DNA of 64,000 bases from CAVQFB01 sp963711675 (lineage in GTDB: Bacteria; Acidobacteriota; Terriglobia; Terriglobales; Acidobacteriaceae). The translations under genes were made by a program, and so were the position numbers. Shown here piece by piece: positions 36,500-46,103 of the stretch. Each line of letters opens with the position of its first letter. Positions within the stretch are counted from its first letter, which is position 1. Location: NCBI GenBank assembly GCA_963711675.1, contig CAVQFB010000017.1:185715-249714 (forward strand). The letters are read 5' to 3'. The notes under the pieces were generated by a model. That model made no database searches and was not told the DNA's origin. It was given only the letters and a program-made list of their open reading frames with translations.

Positions 36500-39448
36500 T
36501 CATCGTAAGTGCAAATCGACGGCCGGAGCGTTCCATGCGGATACTCGGATCGAAAGGTCTTTCGGATTTGCGATCGGCGGTTTCGTGATGGGATCGAGGC
36601 CGCTCATATCCAGGCGCGCCGTACCCTGAAGGCTGACCTTCTCGCCCGGAGCCAGCCAGAAATAGTTGTCGCTCCAGAGGACCGAATAGATATCCGGTAG
36701 CAGGTGCAAGCGTACCGGATAAGCAGGGATTTCTCCCAGATTCTCAACCGTGATGCTCAATTCGGCTTCTTTCCGGGACTGACGTTCGAGCTTGGCCGTC
36801 GCCTGCAGTGAAGTGGCAGCGCGCTCGACTTGCGGCTTCAACCAGGGCCCGGTCTGAGTCAACGGTTCAGCCACCGGCCCGGCCTGCCAACGCTTTCGAG
36901 CGTCAGGATCTGCGAGCATTTGCAGGATACGCAACCAGTATTCTCGCCGCGAGAGTCTTGCTCCCTGGGAATCGCTGATGGTGAGCTCGAAAAACAAATA
37001 TCCCTCTGGCGTATTGGCGGGAATCGGCCAACGCACGGCGTGGGCCTCGCTGGCGTACCCGTTGGGTGGGACGTCAGCTACCCACTCCTCTTCGTGCACC
37101 ACGCGCATTCCCTGGTCGTAAATGCGGGCCCTGAAGTGGCTGCCCTTGAGCGTCTGGTCGTGGTCATTGAGGGCAAATACCGAGGCTGTGAATGTATCTC
37201 CCGGCCCCCACGAGAAAAATCCCGTGTCTGCCATCACGTGCAACGGTTCGTTCGCGCGCTTGGCAGCATAATAAGGAATCTGGGGCTGGCCGCACCAGTC
37301 GATCAGATGCCAGCTGTTGGCGATGGGTCCGAGTGAATTGTAGGTCCACAGCGTTTCGCCGCCAGTGTAAGGAAACTGGGCGCGCCACTGCTCGAGCACG
37401 CATCCCATGTTGTGTTCGTACCCCATCTGGCTGCACTCAATCAGGTAATCGAGATCCGCCTTCCCAAAGTCTCCATACCAGGAAGCTCGTTGCCAGCTCT
37501 TGACAAAGGTGTAGCCGAGTTCAGCGCTGCGATCGCGAATGGTTGGAAACGTGCGCTTGAACTTCTCAACATCGTAGCCAACTGGTTTGGTCGCAAGCTC
37601 CGCGGGGGGGATCATGCGCTTCAGCAACGACATGTTCGCGAAGCTGCTGAAGGACCACTCCGAAATGAAATTGTGTCCCCGATCGAAAATCTTGTGATAC
37701 CAGTTCTCGTCCGCAGTGTAGATGTCTTGAGGTTCGTAGGCGTGATAGTCGCCGCCGCAAGGCGAGTTCATGCGGAAGGGGCGGCCGCCATCGTACGCAG
37801 CGAAAATTTCCCGCACCAGACCGAGAAACGGCTCGATTCCATCCTGAAACGGATCGTATTCGTTTCCCCCTACATAGATGCCGATCGATGGGTGCTGGCG
37901 GATGCGCAGAACGCTTTGCGTCAGTTGTTCCCGCCAGACGGCCAGAGTCGTAGTTCCGGGAGTGTCAGCCCAATTCAGGGGCACTTCCTGCCACACGATA
38001 ATGCCATTCTCATCGCAAAGGTTATAGAACTGTTCGGTTTCAAATATGGAAGTGCCACCGTTCAGCCGGAGCAGATTCTGACCGCTGAGCTTGGCTGCTC
38101 GAACCATCCATTCTTCACGCTCATACGGGAGCTGGAGAACATCGTCGCTCGTCATCCAGCAAGCTCCCTTGGCATAAAAGGGCCGGCCGTTGGCCACCCA
38201 GAGATACATGTAGGCTTCGTCTTCGAGAGTCTTGTCGGCGGGAACTGCTCGCGGAGTCTCAGGGTACGACGGATTCCGTTTCAGTTGGAGTATTCGTACG
38301 CCAAATCGACTGGTGACGAAATCAAGTTGAGTATTGTCTTTGAAAAATTTCAACTCCAGGCGGTAGAGTGGCTGGTCTCCCATGCCGTTCGGCCACCACA
38401 GCTTCGGATGACTGAGTTCGATCTCGCGCTCCCAAAACGAATTTCCAGACGGCACCTTCTGACGCGATTTCGCCTGCCACACGACTTGCTGATTGGATAC
38501 CTCAACGATGCGCCCATCGATCACGCCGTCAAATGCGGAACCGGTATTGGTCAACATGACCTGGGCCCATAACGTCGATGTCTCTGAAGCGATCGCATCG
38601 GTGCGCACAAAAGGTGCTTCCATGTAGGCCTGGCCGGTAGCAATGAGGCGAATGGGCTGGTAGAGCCCCATGGTGCGGTAGCGATTGCCCCACTGATAGC
38701 TTTCCGCATCCTGAGCGTCCGGCTTCACGACTCTGGGATTGCGATTCTCGCTGGCGCTGTCGTAGTTAGGAAGCAAATCGTGAGGCTCATGGACCAGTCG
38801 CACGAGCAGTTCATGCTCCTGGCCAGGGACAACTCGGGTGGTGATGTCGAAAGTAGGACCGCCGAAGGCGCCCTCATGCCCTCCCAGATACTCACCGTCG
38901 AGCCAGACCATGCCCAAGTAGTCCATGCCGTCGAATCGCAGGCGGATCACCGATTCCCGCCACGATTCGGGGATCACGAACCGGCGGCGCAGATACCAAT
39001 CCCGCTGTTGAATCCACTGCAGCTTTTTGAAATTGTCGCCATACCAGAGGTTGGGTACCTGGCCGGCCTCCATGAGCGCATATTGAACCGGCCGAGGCAT
39101 CTGCGTTTTGACCCAAGCGCTGTCAGAAGAATAGTGGCCGGGAGCGAGCCGGTCGTCGGCTCCGAGCAACTGCCAGCCTTCACGCAGGGTAATTTGCCCG
39201 AAGCCCTGAGCTTCAGAGGCCGTGGATGCTCCGTGCTCGGGCCTCAACTGAACGGGAGTCGGGGCAAAAACGCGCGCTGCGCCCAGTTCCTTCAATTCCT
39301 CCAGCAGACTCTGGGGTGCAACCGTCGGTTCTACTGCGGACTTGGGCGTAGCCTGGCCGGTGTCTCCGAATGCAGACGTGACCGATGCTGCGGCACCGGC
39401 TCCAATCAACGCTAAGCAACGACGCCTCGAGATCCCCCCTGAACTCAT
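36500..39448 (-). CDS. GH2 exo-beta-mannosidase/exo-beta-glucosaminidase-like enzyme, Tat-exported
   Basis: 982 residues. Signal SRRRCLALIGAGAAASV contains the twin-arginine pair. The GH2 jelly roll spans about 140-275 (WYLRRRFVIPESW, VWLDGEYLGGHEGAF). An immunoglobulin-like domain is followed by the TIM barrel with RLNGGTSIFETEQFYNLCDE, IIVWQEVP, acid/base Glu530 in YVGGNEYDP and nucleophile Glu597 in FISEWSF. C-terminal Ig-like domains end at 982. The layout is that of beta-mannosidase and exo-glucosaminidase GH2 members rather than beta-galactosidase. With GH38 next door it could process mannose-containing glycans such as N-glycan cores. The gene lies divergent from the TPR gene; the shared gap holds operator site D. 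Confidence 0.87.
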   Translation of the reverse strand: MSSGGISRRRCLALIGAGAAASVTSAFGDTGQATPKSAVEPTVAPQSLLEELKELGAARVFAPTPVQLRPEHGASTASEAQGFGQITLREGWQLLGADDRLAPGHYSSDSAWVKTQMPRPVQYALMEAGQVPNLWYGDNFKKLQWIQQRDWYLRRRFVIPESWRESVIRLRFDGMDYLGMVWLDGEYLGGHEGAFGGPTFDITTRVVPGQEHELLVRLVHEPHDLLPNYDSASENRNPRVVKPDAQDAESYQWGNRYRTMGLYQPIRLIATGQAYMEAPFVRTDAIASETSTLWAQVMLTNTGSAFDGVIDGRIVEVSNQQVVWQAKSRQKVPSGNSFWEREIELSHPKLWWPNGMGDQPLYRLELKFFKDNTQLDFVTSRFGVRILQLKRNPSYPETPRAVPADKTLEDEAYMYLWVANGRPFYAKGACWMTSDDVLQLPYEREEWMVRAAKLSGQNLLRLNGGTSIFETEQFYNLCDENGIIVWQEVPLNWADTPGTTTLAVWREQLTQSVLRIRQHPSIGIYVGGNEYDPFQDGIEPFLGLVREIFAAYDGGRPFRMNSPCGGDYHAYEPQDIYTADENWYHKIFDRGHNFISEWSFSSFANMSLLKRMIPPAELATKPVGYDVEKFKRTFPTIRDRSAELGYTFVKSWQRASWYGDFGKADLDYLIECSQMGYEHNMGCVLEQWRAQFPYTGGETLWTYNSLGPIANSWHLIDWCGQPQIPYYAAKRANEPLHVMADTGFFSWGPGDTFTASVFALNDHDQTLKGSHFRARIYDQGMRVVHEEEWVADVPPNGYASEAHAVRWPIPANTPEGYLFFELTISDSQGARLSRREYWLRILQMLADPDARKRWQAGPVAEPLTQTGPWLKPQVERAATSLQATAKLERQSRKEAELSITVENLGEIPAYPVRLHLLPDIYSVLWSDNYFWLAPGEKVSLQGTARLDMSGLDPITKPPIANPKDLSIRVSAWNAPAVDLHLR

Positions 39449-39623
39449 CTTTCTTTCCCCTGACCTGTAAAGGAGCTTGTACAGAGCTTGTTGCGGGCAA
39501 AAATTCTTTAGCCTTCAAGATCCACGCCCGTCAAAGATTAATGGCAGATCGGATATTTGCGAAACCAAGCGGCCCATCCTACAGAATCCGCTTTGGGTGG
39601 TCAAACAAAAACGTATGCGGAAC

Positions 39624-39653
39624 TTAGTCCGTATTACGGGACTACGGTATAAT
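39624..39653 (+). promoter_or_regulatory. Promoter for TPR/GH38 pair, consensus -10
   Basis: TATAAT occupies 39648-39653. The best -35 (TTAGTC, 39624-39629, spacer 18) is poor, so the promoter may need an activator. It overlaps operator site D. The predicted start is about 58 bases before the TPR gene. Confidence 0.5.
39628..39640. promoter_or_regulatory. IclR-type operator candidate, site D (TCCGTATTACGGG)
   Basis: It matches the sites at 13471 and 24887 at 11 of 13 positions and lies in the 269-bp gap between the divergent GH2 and TPR genes. On the plus strand it sits just before a perfect TATAAT (39648-39653), overlapping where the -35 would be, a natural repressor position. Confidence 0.55.
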
Positions 39654-39717
39654 TACCCGCGATTGGGCTGAGTGACGCACGCACGACGGGTTGGCGGCTG
39701 TCGCCCGAGATCCTGAT

Positions 39718-41589
39718 ATGAATCGAATCGCCAAGCAAAGTGCAAGAACCTTGTCCCTGAGCCTTTTGAGAGCCACGTTTGTCATGTTCGTTGCGGCGAC
39801 CAGCGTTTTGCTTCCAGAAATCGTGGGCCAAAGTGCAAGCACGTCTGCCACGGCTCGAGCGATCGAGCTAGATCGCGCTGGGCAAACAGCGGAGGCAGTG
39901 CGGTCACTGCAGGATTTTCTCTCGGCCCATCCGGCAGACTTGGAGGCGAGGCTGGCTTTAGCGGATATCTACGCGAGAAATGGCGAAGGTGACAAAGCGG
40001 AGCAGGAGTTCCGTGAAGCTCTTCGGCTGCATCCCGGATCGTCTTCAGCGGAGACGGCGCTCGCCGGATTTTATATCCGTTCGGGATCGTTGAGCGCAGC
40101 AGAGGCGGTTCTTGAGGACGCCGTTCGCCAACATCCCAAGCTGACCGAGCCTCGCGCGCAGTTAGCTTTGGTTTTGGCGAGGGAGCACAAATATAGAGAG
40201 GCGGAAGCTGAGATCCGCTTGGTCCCTGCTCCTGCCGATCCCAACGCCCGAGTCCGCTATTTTCGGCTGGTGGCCTCGATTCACTCTGGTCTCGGTGACG
40301 CGCGGAGTGCCGCCCATGCCATCGAAGAGGCCTTGCATGTGACGCCGGCAGACCCGGAACTGCAACTGATCGCGTCGATTGCGGAAGCGGAATCAGGAGA
40401 GTGGAAGGCATGTATCCGAAACGTTGCTCCTCTATATAAGGACCAACCGAGCCCCGAAAGCGGGCTCCTTCTACTGCGAGCCCAATTGGCCACTCAGGCG
40501 GATTTCAAGGCGACTCTAGAGAGTCTGCGGGCATTGAGTTTGCCCGACGAGCGGAAGCTGGACCTGAGGATTCGCTCCGCCGAAATACTTGCTTCCGCCG
40601 AAAGGCACGCAGAAGCGGTAGAAGAACTGCAGCAAGCAGTGACCATGGCCGGCGGGCAAGATGCAACTCTCATTCATAACCTCGCTGTCGAACAATACAG
40701 CTCCGCCCAATTTGACGACGCGTTTGCGACGCTGGCGCCGCTGCAAGCACAAAGCGATTCCGCCGAGATCGAGAATTTACTCGGCGATATAGAAGAGCAG
40801 AGGGGCAATACTTCCGCAGCCGTTCACAACCACCAGAATGCGATCGCCATGGCGCCGGGAGAAGAACGATACCGCCTGTCGCTGGGTGCGGAGCTTCTGC
40901 AGTACCGGGCGTACGATCCAGCTGTCACCGTGTTCCAACAGGCGGCGGAACTGTTTCCGAATTCGGCTCGAATCTATGTGGGCCTGGGAATGGCTTACTA
41001 CTTCCTGGAGAAATACGACGATAGTGTGTCCGCATTCTTGCGCGCAGATAAGCTTGATGGCGACTCGGGCCGGGCAATTAGTTATCTCGGCGCCACGCAG
41101 GTAGAGAACGCGGCAGGACCCGCGCCAAACGCGGTCGACGCGATTTGCGACCGAGCGGCTTCCCATATCACAGATTCGACCGCAGTCACGTGGTGCGGTG
41201 CTCTGCTATTTCGGAAGGCATATCTTGCGGACAATCAGTCCGCTGCTCCAGACGTCATCCGGCGTCTGCGCGTCGCCACCAAACTTGCGCCCGGCGATCC
41301 GGTTGCGAACTGTTCGCTTGGACATGCTCTCGAATGGACGGAGCAATTGGCGGAGGCCCGCCACTGGCTGGAAATCTGCGTCCGGCAGCGGCCTGAGTCG
41401 GTGGAAGATCACTACCGGCTAAGCCGCGTCTATCAAGGCTTAGGACTCAAGCAGGCGGCGGCCGAACAAGCAAACTTGACCGTGGCGGCGAACACCGAAC
41501 AGGACCAGGGCCAGGCCATGACTATGAAGTTCGCTAAGGAAATGTCTGGCCAGACCAAAATCGCTGCGCATCCGAAACAAGATCCGTGA
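39718..41589 (+). CDS. Exported TPR-repeat protein
   Basis: ATG 39718 is preferred over an upstream TTG (39691). About 623 residues with a hydrophobic signal (SLLRATFVMFVAATSVLLP). Degenerate tetratricopeptide repeats then span most of the length, e.g. ARAIELDRAGQTAEAVRSLQ, LALADIYARNGEGDKAEQEF, AIAMAPGEERYRLSLGAELL and IYVGLGMAYYFLEKYDDSVS. TPR arrays are protein-binding scaffolds; the partner is unknown. It is followed by a GH38 gene 110 bases downstream, probably in the same transcript, from a promoter overlapped by operator site D. Acidobacterial glycan loci often carry such exported TPR proteins. Confidence 0.8.
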   Translation: MNRIAKQSARTLSLSLLRATFVMFVAATSVLLPEIVGQSASTSATARAIELDRAGQTAEAVRSLQDFLSAHPADLEARLALADIYARNGEGDKAEQEFREALRLHPGSSSAETALAGFYIRSGSLSAAEAVLEDAVRQHPKLTEPRAQLALVLAREHKYREAEAEIRLVPAPADPNARVRYFRLVASIHSGLGDARSAAHAIEEALHVTPADPELQLIASIAEAESGEWKACIRNVAPLYKDQPSPESGLLLLRAQLATQADFKATLESLRALSLPDERKLDLRIRSAEILASAERHAEAVEELQQAVTMAGGQDATLIHNLAVEQYSSAQFDDAFATLAPLQAQSDSAEIENLLGDIEEQRGNTSAAVHNHQNAIAMAPGEERYRLSLGAELLQYRAYDPAVTVFQQAAELFPNSARIYVGLGMAYYFLEKYDDSVSAFLRADKLDGDSGRAISYLGATQVENAAGPAPNAVDAICDRAASHITDSTAVTWCGALLFRKAYLADNQSAAPDVIRRLRVATKLAPGDPVANCSLGHALEWTEQLAEARHWLEICVRQRPESVEDHYRLSRVYQGLGLKQAAAEQANLTVAANTEQDQGQAMTMKFAKEMSGQTKIAAHPKQDP

Positions 41590-41699
41590 GTCTCTTGTTT
41601 GAACTAGTCGCACCGTTGGCGCATCAAGACGGCGAGGTAGTTTGTGAGGCGCAGAGAAAACGATTTGACTTGTCTTATCTTCCGGCGAAGGAACCACGG

Positions 41700-44324
41700 A
41701 TGAGATCGAAGTGTCTGATTACTCTTATTGTGATTGCTACTTTCCCGGGAGTTGTATCAAGGGCTCAGCAGCAGAATTCTGGCGGCCCTGAAGTTTTCGT
41801 AGTGCCCTTCTCGCATCTTGATCTCTATTGGGCGTGCACGCAGGAAGAATGCCTCAGCCGCGGAAACTTCATCATTAGCAAAGCCATTGAAGTTGCAAAG
41901 CGTTATCCGCAGTATCGCTATCTTCTGGAAACCGACGTATTCGTTTCTAACTTTGTGGAGAGTCATCGCGGCACAAAGGAATTAGAGGATTTCCAACAGT
42001 TAGTCAAGGAAGGCCGTATCGAGATTGCACCGCTGTGGGCGGCGATTTATCAAAATCAGACGCGTGGTGAAGCCTTGGTGCGCAATTTAATCTATGGCAA
42101 GCGCTATGCTCGCGATGTCTTTGGAGTCGATCCGGAGGTGGCGCACCTCGCCGATATCCCAGGATTTACGCGGCAGTATCCGCAAATCCTCAGCAAGGCC
42201 AACACGCCTTACATGGTTATGACGCGGATGGGCCCGCGTGATCTATCCCTGTTCCACTGGAAAGCTCCGGACGGCTCAGCGGTTCTCGTGTGGAACACAA
42301 TTAACGGATATGGCTGGGGTATCGGGTTGGGCCTGCACCTTGAATTGGACAAGGACCGCCTGCAAGCGATCGCGCAGGACATCAAGAAGGTTGAGGCCAC
42401 TACTACGGGTCCAGTGTACCTGGGTTGGGGTACCGATCTTTTTGCGCCGACCGATACACTCATCAAGAACATTGACGTACTGAATCAGCGTCTTGCTCCA
42501 GTCCATTTTCGACTGGCTACCGCCGACGAGTTTTTTCGTTCAGCCGCACGAACCCAGGAAATCCCCGATCTGACCGGTGAGATTCCGTCTTCCTGGGCTA
42601 ATCTGACGACCTCGCTCGTCCCACTTTGGCTTCCTGCGATGTCCGGCACCGACACTCTTATCAGTGCGGAAAAGTTCGCTGCCATCAACTATGCGCTCGG
42701 ATACGCGCCTTACCCTGGCAGTGCGCTCGAGTCCCTGTGGAAAGACAACTTGAAGTCTTTGGACCACAACAATGATGGTCAGGGTGGGGAAATTGGAGAT
42801 GAACGCAAGCTAGGGTACGCACAACAAGCCACATTGGGAGCGGGTCAAATCCTGCGCGATTCCCTGCGCAATCTCGCGGAACGCGTACAAAGACCGTTTC
42901 CTAGGAGCGTGGCCATAGTTGTGTTCAATCCCCTGAGTTGGCTGCGGGACGACGTCGTCGAAACCCACGTGACGTTGTTTGGTGAAGTGGGAACTGACGA
43001 AATCGAAGACTATAAGAAAGGAATGCGTTTGCTCGACGAGAAAGGGACGACGGTGCCATTTCAGGTCGAACAATATACCGACGGGAGCTCCCGCTCGCTG
43101 GAGTTAGTGTTCGTTGCGCATGGAGTGCCGTCGCTTGGTTATAAGACCTATTACCTTGTTCCCGCGAAAGACCAGGACACTTTCCCAAACGCATGCGAGG
43201 TTAAGATAGACACCGATACCAATGCGAAAGAGGCGAACGACACCGTTGGATCGGACGTAGTAGAGAACGAGTATTACCGCGTATCTGTTGACCGGGCCAC
43301 CGGGAGGATTGAGATATTCGACAAAGAATTGAAACAAACGGTCAGCAAGGGGATCGAGATCGAGGCTGCCGAGGAGCGTGGCGGAGACGATCAAAACATC
43401 ATAGTGCCGAGCGGTCGCACCATCATCAACGTGATCGACTCGGTAGAGCTTGAGGAGAATGGCCCTGTCCGGACTGTTCTTCGCATCAACGGGAATGTTG
43501 GTGGTATTCCCGTCGTCCAGCGGCTATCGCTGTATCGGGGAATAAAGAAGATCGATATTGATAACACGATTGACTGGAAACCCGGCCGATCGATGAACAT
43601 CGAACAGGCCTTCCCGATATCGCAGCAGGATGTGGAAGTGCGAAACGGGGTTCCTTACGGAACTGCCGCTGCGTCGGACCTGATGGCAAAGGCCGGCCCG
43701 TACCGGGAAGATGAGGTATCGCCCGATATCTGGAAGAGCTGGCGACAGATTCAGGATTGGGTATTTGTTGGAACCAAGGAGTGGGGCTTCACGGTAAGTG
43801 CGGATCATAACCTAATTGAAGTGGGTAATAAGGGAATAAGAGCCGATATGTTACGCGGTACTCGTTTTAGTCCAGCGACGACTGTGAAGAACGGTCAGCC
43901 AGTTCTGGACTTACGGCCGCCGGCCGGAAAGTATGGTTTTCGATACTCGTTCACTTCCGGCAAAGGCGACTGGTCTGCCGCGCAATCGTGGCGTGCAGGG
44001 ATGGCATTCAGTACGCCATTGATTCCGGTAACTTCGGCGAACAGTCTTTCAGAGAAGCCGCTGCCGCCGGAAGAATCCTTCTTATCGTTCAACGCGGACA
44101 ACCTAGTACTTAGCGCGGTGAAGAAGGCTGATGCGGAATCAGGAATTGTCGTGCGCGCTTTTGAAATACAAGGCAACCCGGCGGAAAGCTCAATCTCATT
44201 TCTGGGACAGGAACGCAAGTTTCGACAGGCCAACCTGCTCGAAGAAGAGCTGCAGAAAGGGGAACGGAAAATGCTTCACGTGCAGCCATACGAAATAGAT
44301 ACTTTGACATTAGCTAGTCACTAG
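41700..44324 (+). CDS. Second secreted GH38-family glycosidase (divergent alpha-mannosidase-like)
   Basis: The frame is open from 41586 (overlapping the TPR stop), but ATG 41700 has AAGGA eight bases upstream and starts a signal peptide (CLITLIVIATFPGVVSRA). 874 residues. Catalytic features are recognisable but divergent: His39 and Asp41 in PFSHLDLYWACTQEE, probable nucleophile Asp152 in LADIPGFTRQYPQIL (replacing the usual WNPDSFG setting), mid-domain LGWGTDLFAPTDTLIKN, and the C-terminal GH38 beta domains (LVFNPLSWLRDD-like and VENEYYRVSVDRATGRIEIF). It is clearly distinct from the 32842-36393 enzyme, so a different alpha-mannoside or related linkage is likely. No usable start of a further operon gene follows. 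Confidence 0.86.
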   Translation: MRSKCLITLIVIATFPGVVSRAQQQNSGGPEVFVVPFSHLDLYWACTQEECLSRGNFIISKAIEVAKRYPQYRYLLETDVFVSNFVESHRGTKELEDFQQLVKEGRIEIAPLWAAIYQNQTRGEALVRNLIYGKRYARDVFGVDPEVAHLADIPGFTRQYPQILSKANTPYMVMTRMGPRDLSLFHWKAPDGSAVLVWNTINGYGWGIGLGLHLELDKDRLQAIAQDIKKVEATTTGPVYLGWGTDLFAPTDTLIKNIDVLNQRLAPVHFRLATADEFFRSAARTQEIPDLTGEIPSSWANLTTSLVPLWLPAMSGTDTLISAEKFAAINYALGYAPYPGSALESLWKDNLKSLDHNNDGQGGEIGDERKLGYAQQATLGAGQILRDSLRNLAERVQRPFPRSVAIVVFNPLSWLRDDVVETHVTLFGEVGTDEIEDYKKGMRLLDEKGTTVPFQVEQYTDGSSRSLELVFVAHGVPSLGYKTYYLVPAKDQDTFPNACEVKIDTDTNAKEANDTVGSDVVENEYYRVSVDRATGRIEIFDKELKQTVSKGIEIEAAEERGGDDQNIIVPSGRTIINVIDSVELEENGPVRTVLRINGNVGGIPVVQRLSLYRGIKKIDIDNTIDWKPGRSMNIEQAFPISQQDVEVRNGVPYGTAAASDLMAKAGPYREDEVSPDIWKSWRQIQDWVFVGTKEWGFTVSADHNLIEVGNKGIRADMLRGTRFSPATTVKNGQPVLDLRPPAGKYGFRYSFTSGKGDWSAAQSWRAGMAFSTPLIPVTSANSLSEKPLPPEESFLSFNADNLVLSAVKKADAESGIVVRAFEIQGNPAESSISFLGQERKFRQANLLEEELQKGERKMLHVQPYEIDTLTLASH

Positions 44325-44511
44325 GTAGGTCGTCGATGGCTGCTATGAGTTGTTGTTGAAATGTACTGGGATGGAAAGGTGGCAATCATCTTCACGATCT
44401 TGGCAGGTTTTGGTCAAGGCGCGAGTTCTAAGATCGTCTCCTCGTGATCCGCCTGCGATCGGCGGTGCGCATCGTCTCGATTACCAGAACAGAGCGTTCC
44501 ATCGGACCGCG

Positions 44512-45168
44512 CTAGTATGCAGTTTTGGCTCCCGTGCGCAGGTCTTGGAATGCAGGACTCGTCCTGTATCTCTGCGGAAAGTCTGCCTCGTATCGCGAAA
44601 GTCCCGGACAGATCAGATGATGTAAAGCCGTAAAGCCATCAGACCTCATCTCCTGCTTCGCCTCGTCCGCCGTCCAGCCCTGTTCCGCCATTCGAAAGGC
44701 CGCGATCATCATTCCGACACGGTCATCACCCAATCGGCAATGGACGAATACCTTCCTCTTTGGGTTGTGACGGAGCAGCGTCAGGAACTGCACGAAGACC
44801 TTGTCCTTCGGAAACGGACAGTGCCACGGTATGGGTACGTATTCCATTCCTAGCTTCGTCACCAGGTCGCGCTCCCGTTTTCGGGAACCACGTAAGTCCA
44901 CCACGGTGCCGATGCCCATCCGTGCGAGAGCCTCCAATCCTTCGTCCGTCGGTTGCCCACCCCGAAACAACTTGGGCGTCACTTCAACGAATTGCGGGAC
45001 GCCTCTGAGTGTCAATGGCTGAGCAACTGGGTGTGCCGTGCTTGTGGGCGAACCAGAATTGACTTGCAAACACGCATCGGCAGCGACACACAGCGTCGGC
45101 TCAAAGAGTGCAACAGCTAGATCAGTGCGATCGGCGGGCAAAAGACACAGCAGACGGAAATTCAACAT
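44512..45168 (-). CDS. Dual-specificity/tyrosine phosphatase-like protein, probably exported
   Basis: The conserved P-loop HCRLGDDR (HCxxGxxR) lies in VFVHCRLGDDRVGMM, with general-acid loop candidates around PIPWHCPFPKD. The preceding LFRGGQPTDEGLEALARMGI and TVVDLRG are typical of DSP-like bacterial phosphatases. ATG 45168 avoids overlap with the upstream gene and gives a hydrophobic N-terminus (LNFRLLCLLPAD); TTG 45219 is also possible. The protein may dephosphorylate protein tyrosine or an inositol or sugar phosphate; the substrate is unknown. It follows a small membrane protein gene on the same strand with a 20-base gap. Confidence 0.8.
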   Translation of the reverse strand: MLNFRLLCLLPADRTDLAVALFEPTLCVAADACLQVNSGSPTSTAHPVAQPLTLRGVPQFVEVTPKLFRGGQPTDEGLEALARMGIGTVVDLRGSRKRERDLVTKLGMEYVPIPWHCPFPKDKVFVQFLTLLRHNPKRKVFVHCRLGDDRVGMMIAAFRMAEQGWTADEAKQEMRSDGFTALHHLICPGLSRYEADFPQRYRTSPAFQDLRTGAKTAY

Positions 45169-45188
45169 CCCGACCACAATCAGAGTTC

Positions 45189-45404
45189 CTAAGCCCTGCG
45201 TGATCCAAGAACCAAGCAAAGGACACCTCCGGCCAGAAACACAATACCTACCGCAGGAGGTAGTTTCTCGCTAGTTTCGGTCTGGACGCCGATTTTGGTG
45301 TCTCCAATTTTCACACCGTGGCTCTCTCGATGAGGAATCGGCACGACGAAACACAGCAATCCGACCAAGAGCAGTAAGACTCCGATTAAGGGAAGTGGCT
45401 TCAT
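45189..45404 (-). CDS. Small two-helix membrane protein (DUF3185-like)
   Basis: 71 residues from ATG 45404, with AGGAG seven bases upstream. Two hydrophobic helices (PLIGVLLLLVGLLCFVVP and AVGIVFLAGGVLCLVLG) flank a polar loop containing KIGDTKIGVQTETSEKLPP. This pattern matches the DUF3185-type inner-membrane proteins common in Acidobacteriota, of unknown function. It precedes the phosphatase gene and is probably co-transcribed with it. Confidence 0.68.
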   Translation of the reverse strand: MKPLPLIGVLLLLVGLLCFVVPIPHRESHGVKIGDTKIGVQTETSEKLPPAVGIVFLAGGVLCLVLGSRRA

Positions 45405-45433
45405 CTGAACTCCTATTAACAACCTGCCCGCCG

Positions 45434-45637
45434 CTAGTGAAGTCTCAGCCTTCTTACACTCTGAAGCACCGTCGCCGGAATCCGTAGGACACGAATGCCG
45501 GGATCGCGCTTGGTCGTCACATGAACCGCAATCCCGCCAGCTTCAGAAAATGGGTCTGAAACCACTTCGAATTCTTCGCCATAGAGCCGAATACGCCTGG
45601 AAGTGGCATAGCCGAGACGTTTTACGTGTACGCACAT
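45434..45637 (-). CDS. Small conserved hypothetical protein
   Basis: 67 residues if ATG 45637 is used (MCVHVKRLGYATSRRIRLYG), which seems better than the longer frame from 45676 because the conserved-looking block starts there. Basic and Val-rich, with EEFEVVSDPFSEAGGIAVHV and ATVLQSVRRLRLH; no signal or membrane segment. I recall no named family. It lies 29 bases before the small membrane protein gene on the same strand. Confidence 0.55.
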   Translation of the reverse strand: MCVHVKRLGYATSRRIRLYGEEFEVVSDPFSEAGGIAVHVTTKRDPGIRVLRIPATVLQSVRRLRLH

Positions 45638-46103
45638 GTCCGAAACTGAGGGAGAGTCCCCGCTGTGGCTGCTCAATGAACACCTTCCGGGTGCTCCAAG
45701 AACTCTAACTTGGTCTGGAGTAGAGGGTCTGAGCTATAAAGCTCACATCCGCCCAGGACAGCAAGAAAATATCCTCCTTGTAACCCTTCGAACTGGGCGG
45801 TAGAAGTGGCCCCTTTTATCTACCAGCGAAACCACAAACGAGCGGTACGGTGGCTCACTTACTCGTGTCCGATGTATGCGTGAAAGACATTGATCGATCA
45901 TAGGTTCAGCTTTCTCTAAATGTGAGCGGTTTGGTACAGACGTTCAGATTCTTACCGAATAAGGTTGTGTAGTTTACCTGGATGCTCCAAGTTCTCAAGC
46001 CAGAGCCCCGACGGCGCAAGAGTTCGACGTGAGAATCGGAAGCACAATCAAATCCCAAGCGGAATTTCAGACCGCCGCAAGGCGAGGCTCCTCGGAGGAT
46101 TCC
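45638..46103. other. Divergent intergenic region, 466 bp
   Basis: It separates genes read leftwards and rightwards and should hold their promoters. No clear promoter, repeat or RNA was identified. The open frame on the minus strand over 45906-46763 is the antisense of a repeat-rich gene and is not counted. Confidence 0.4.
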
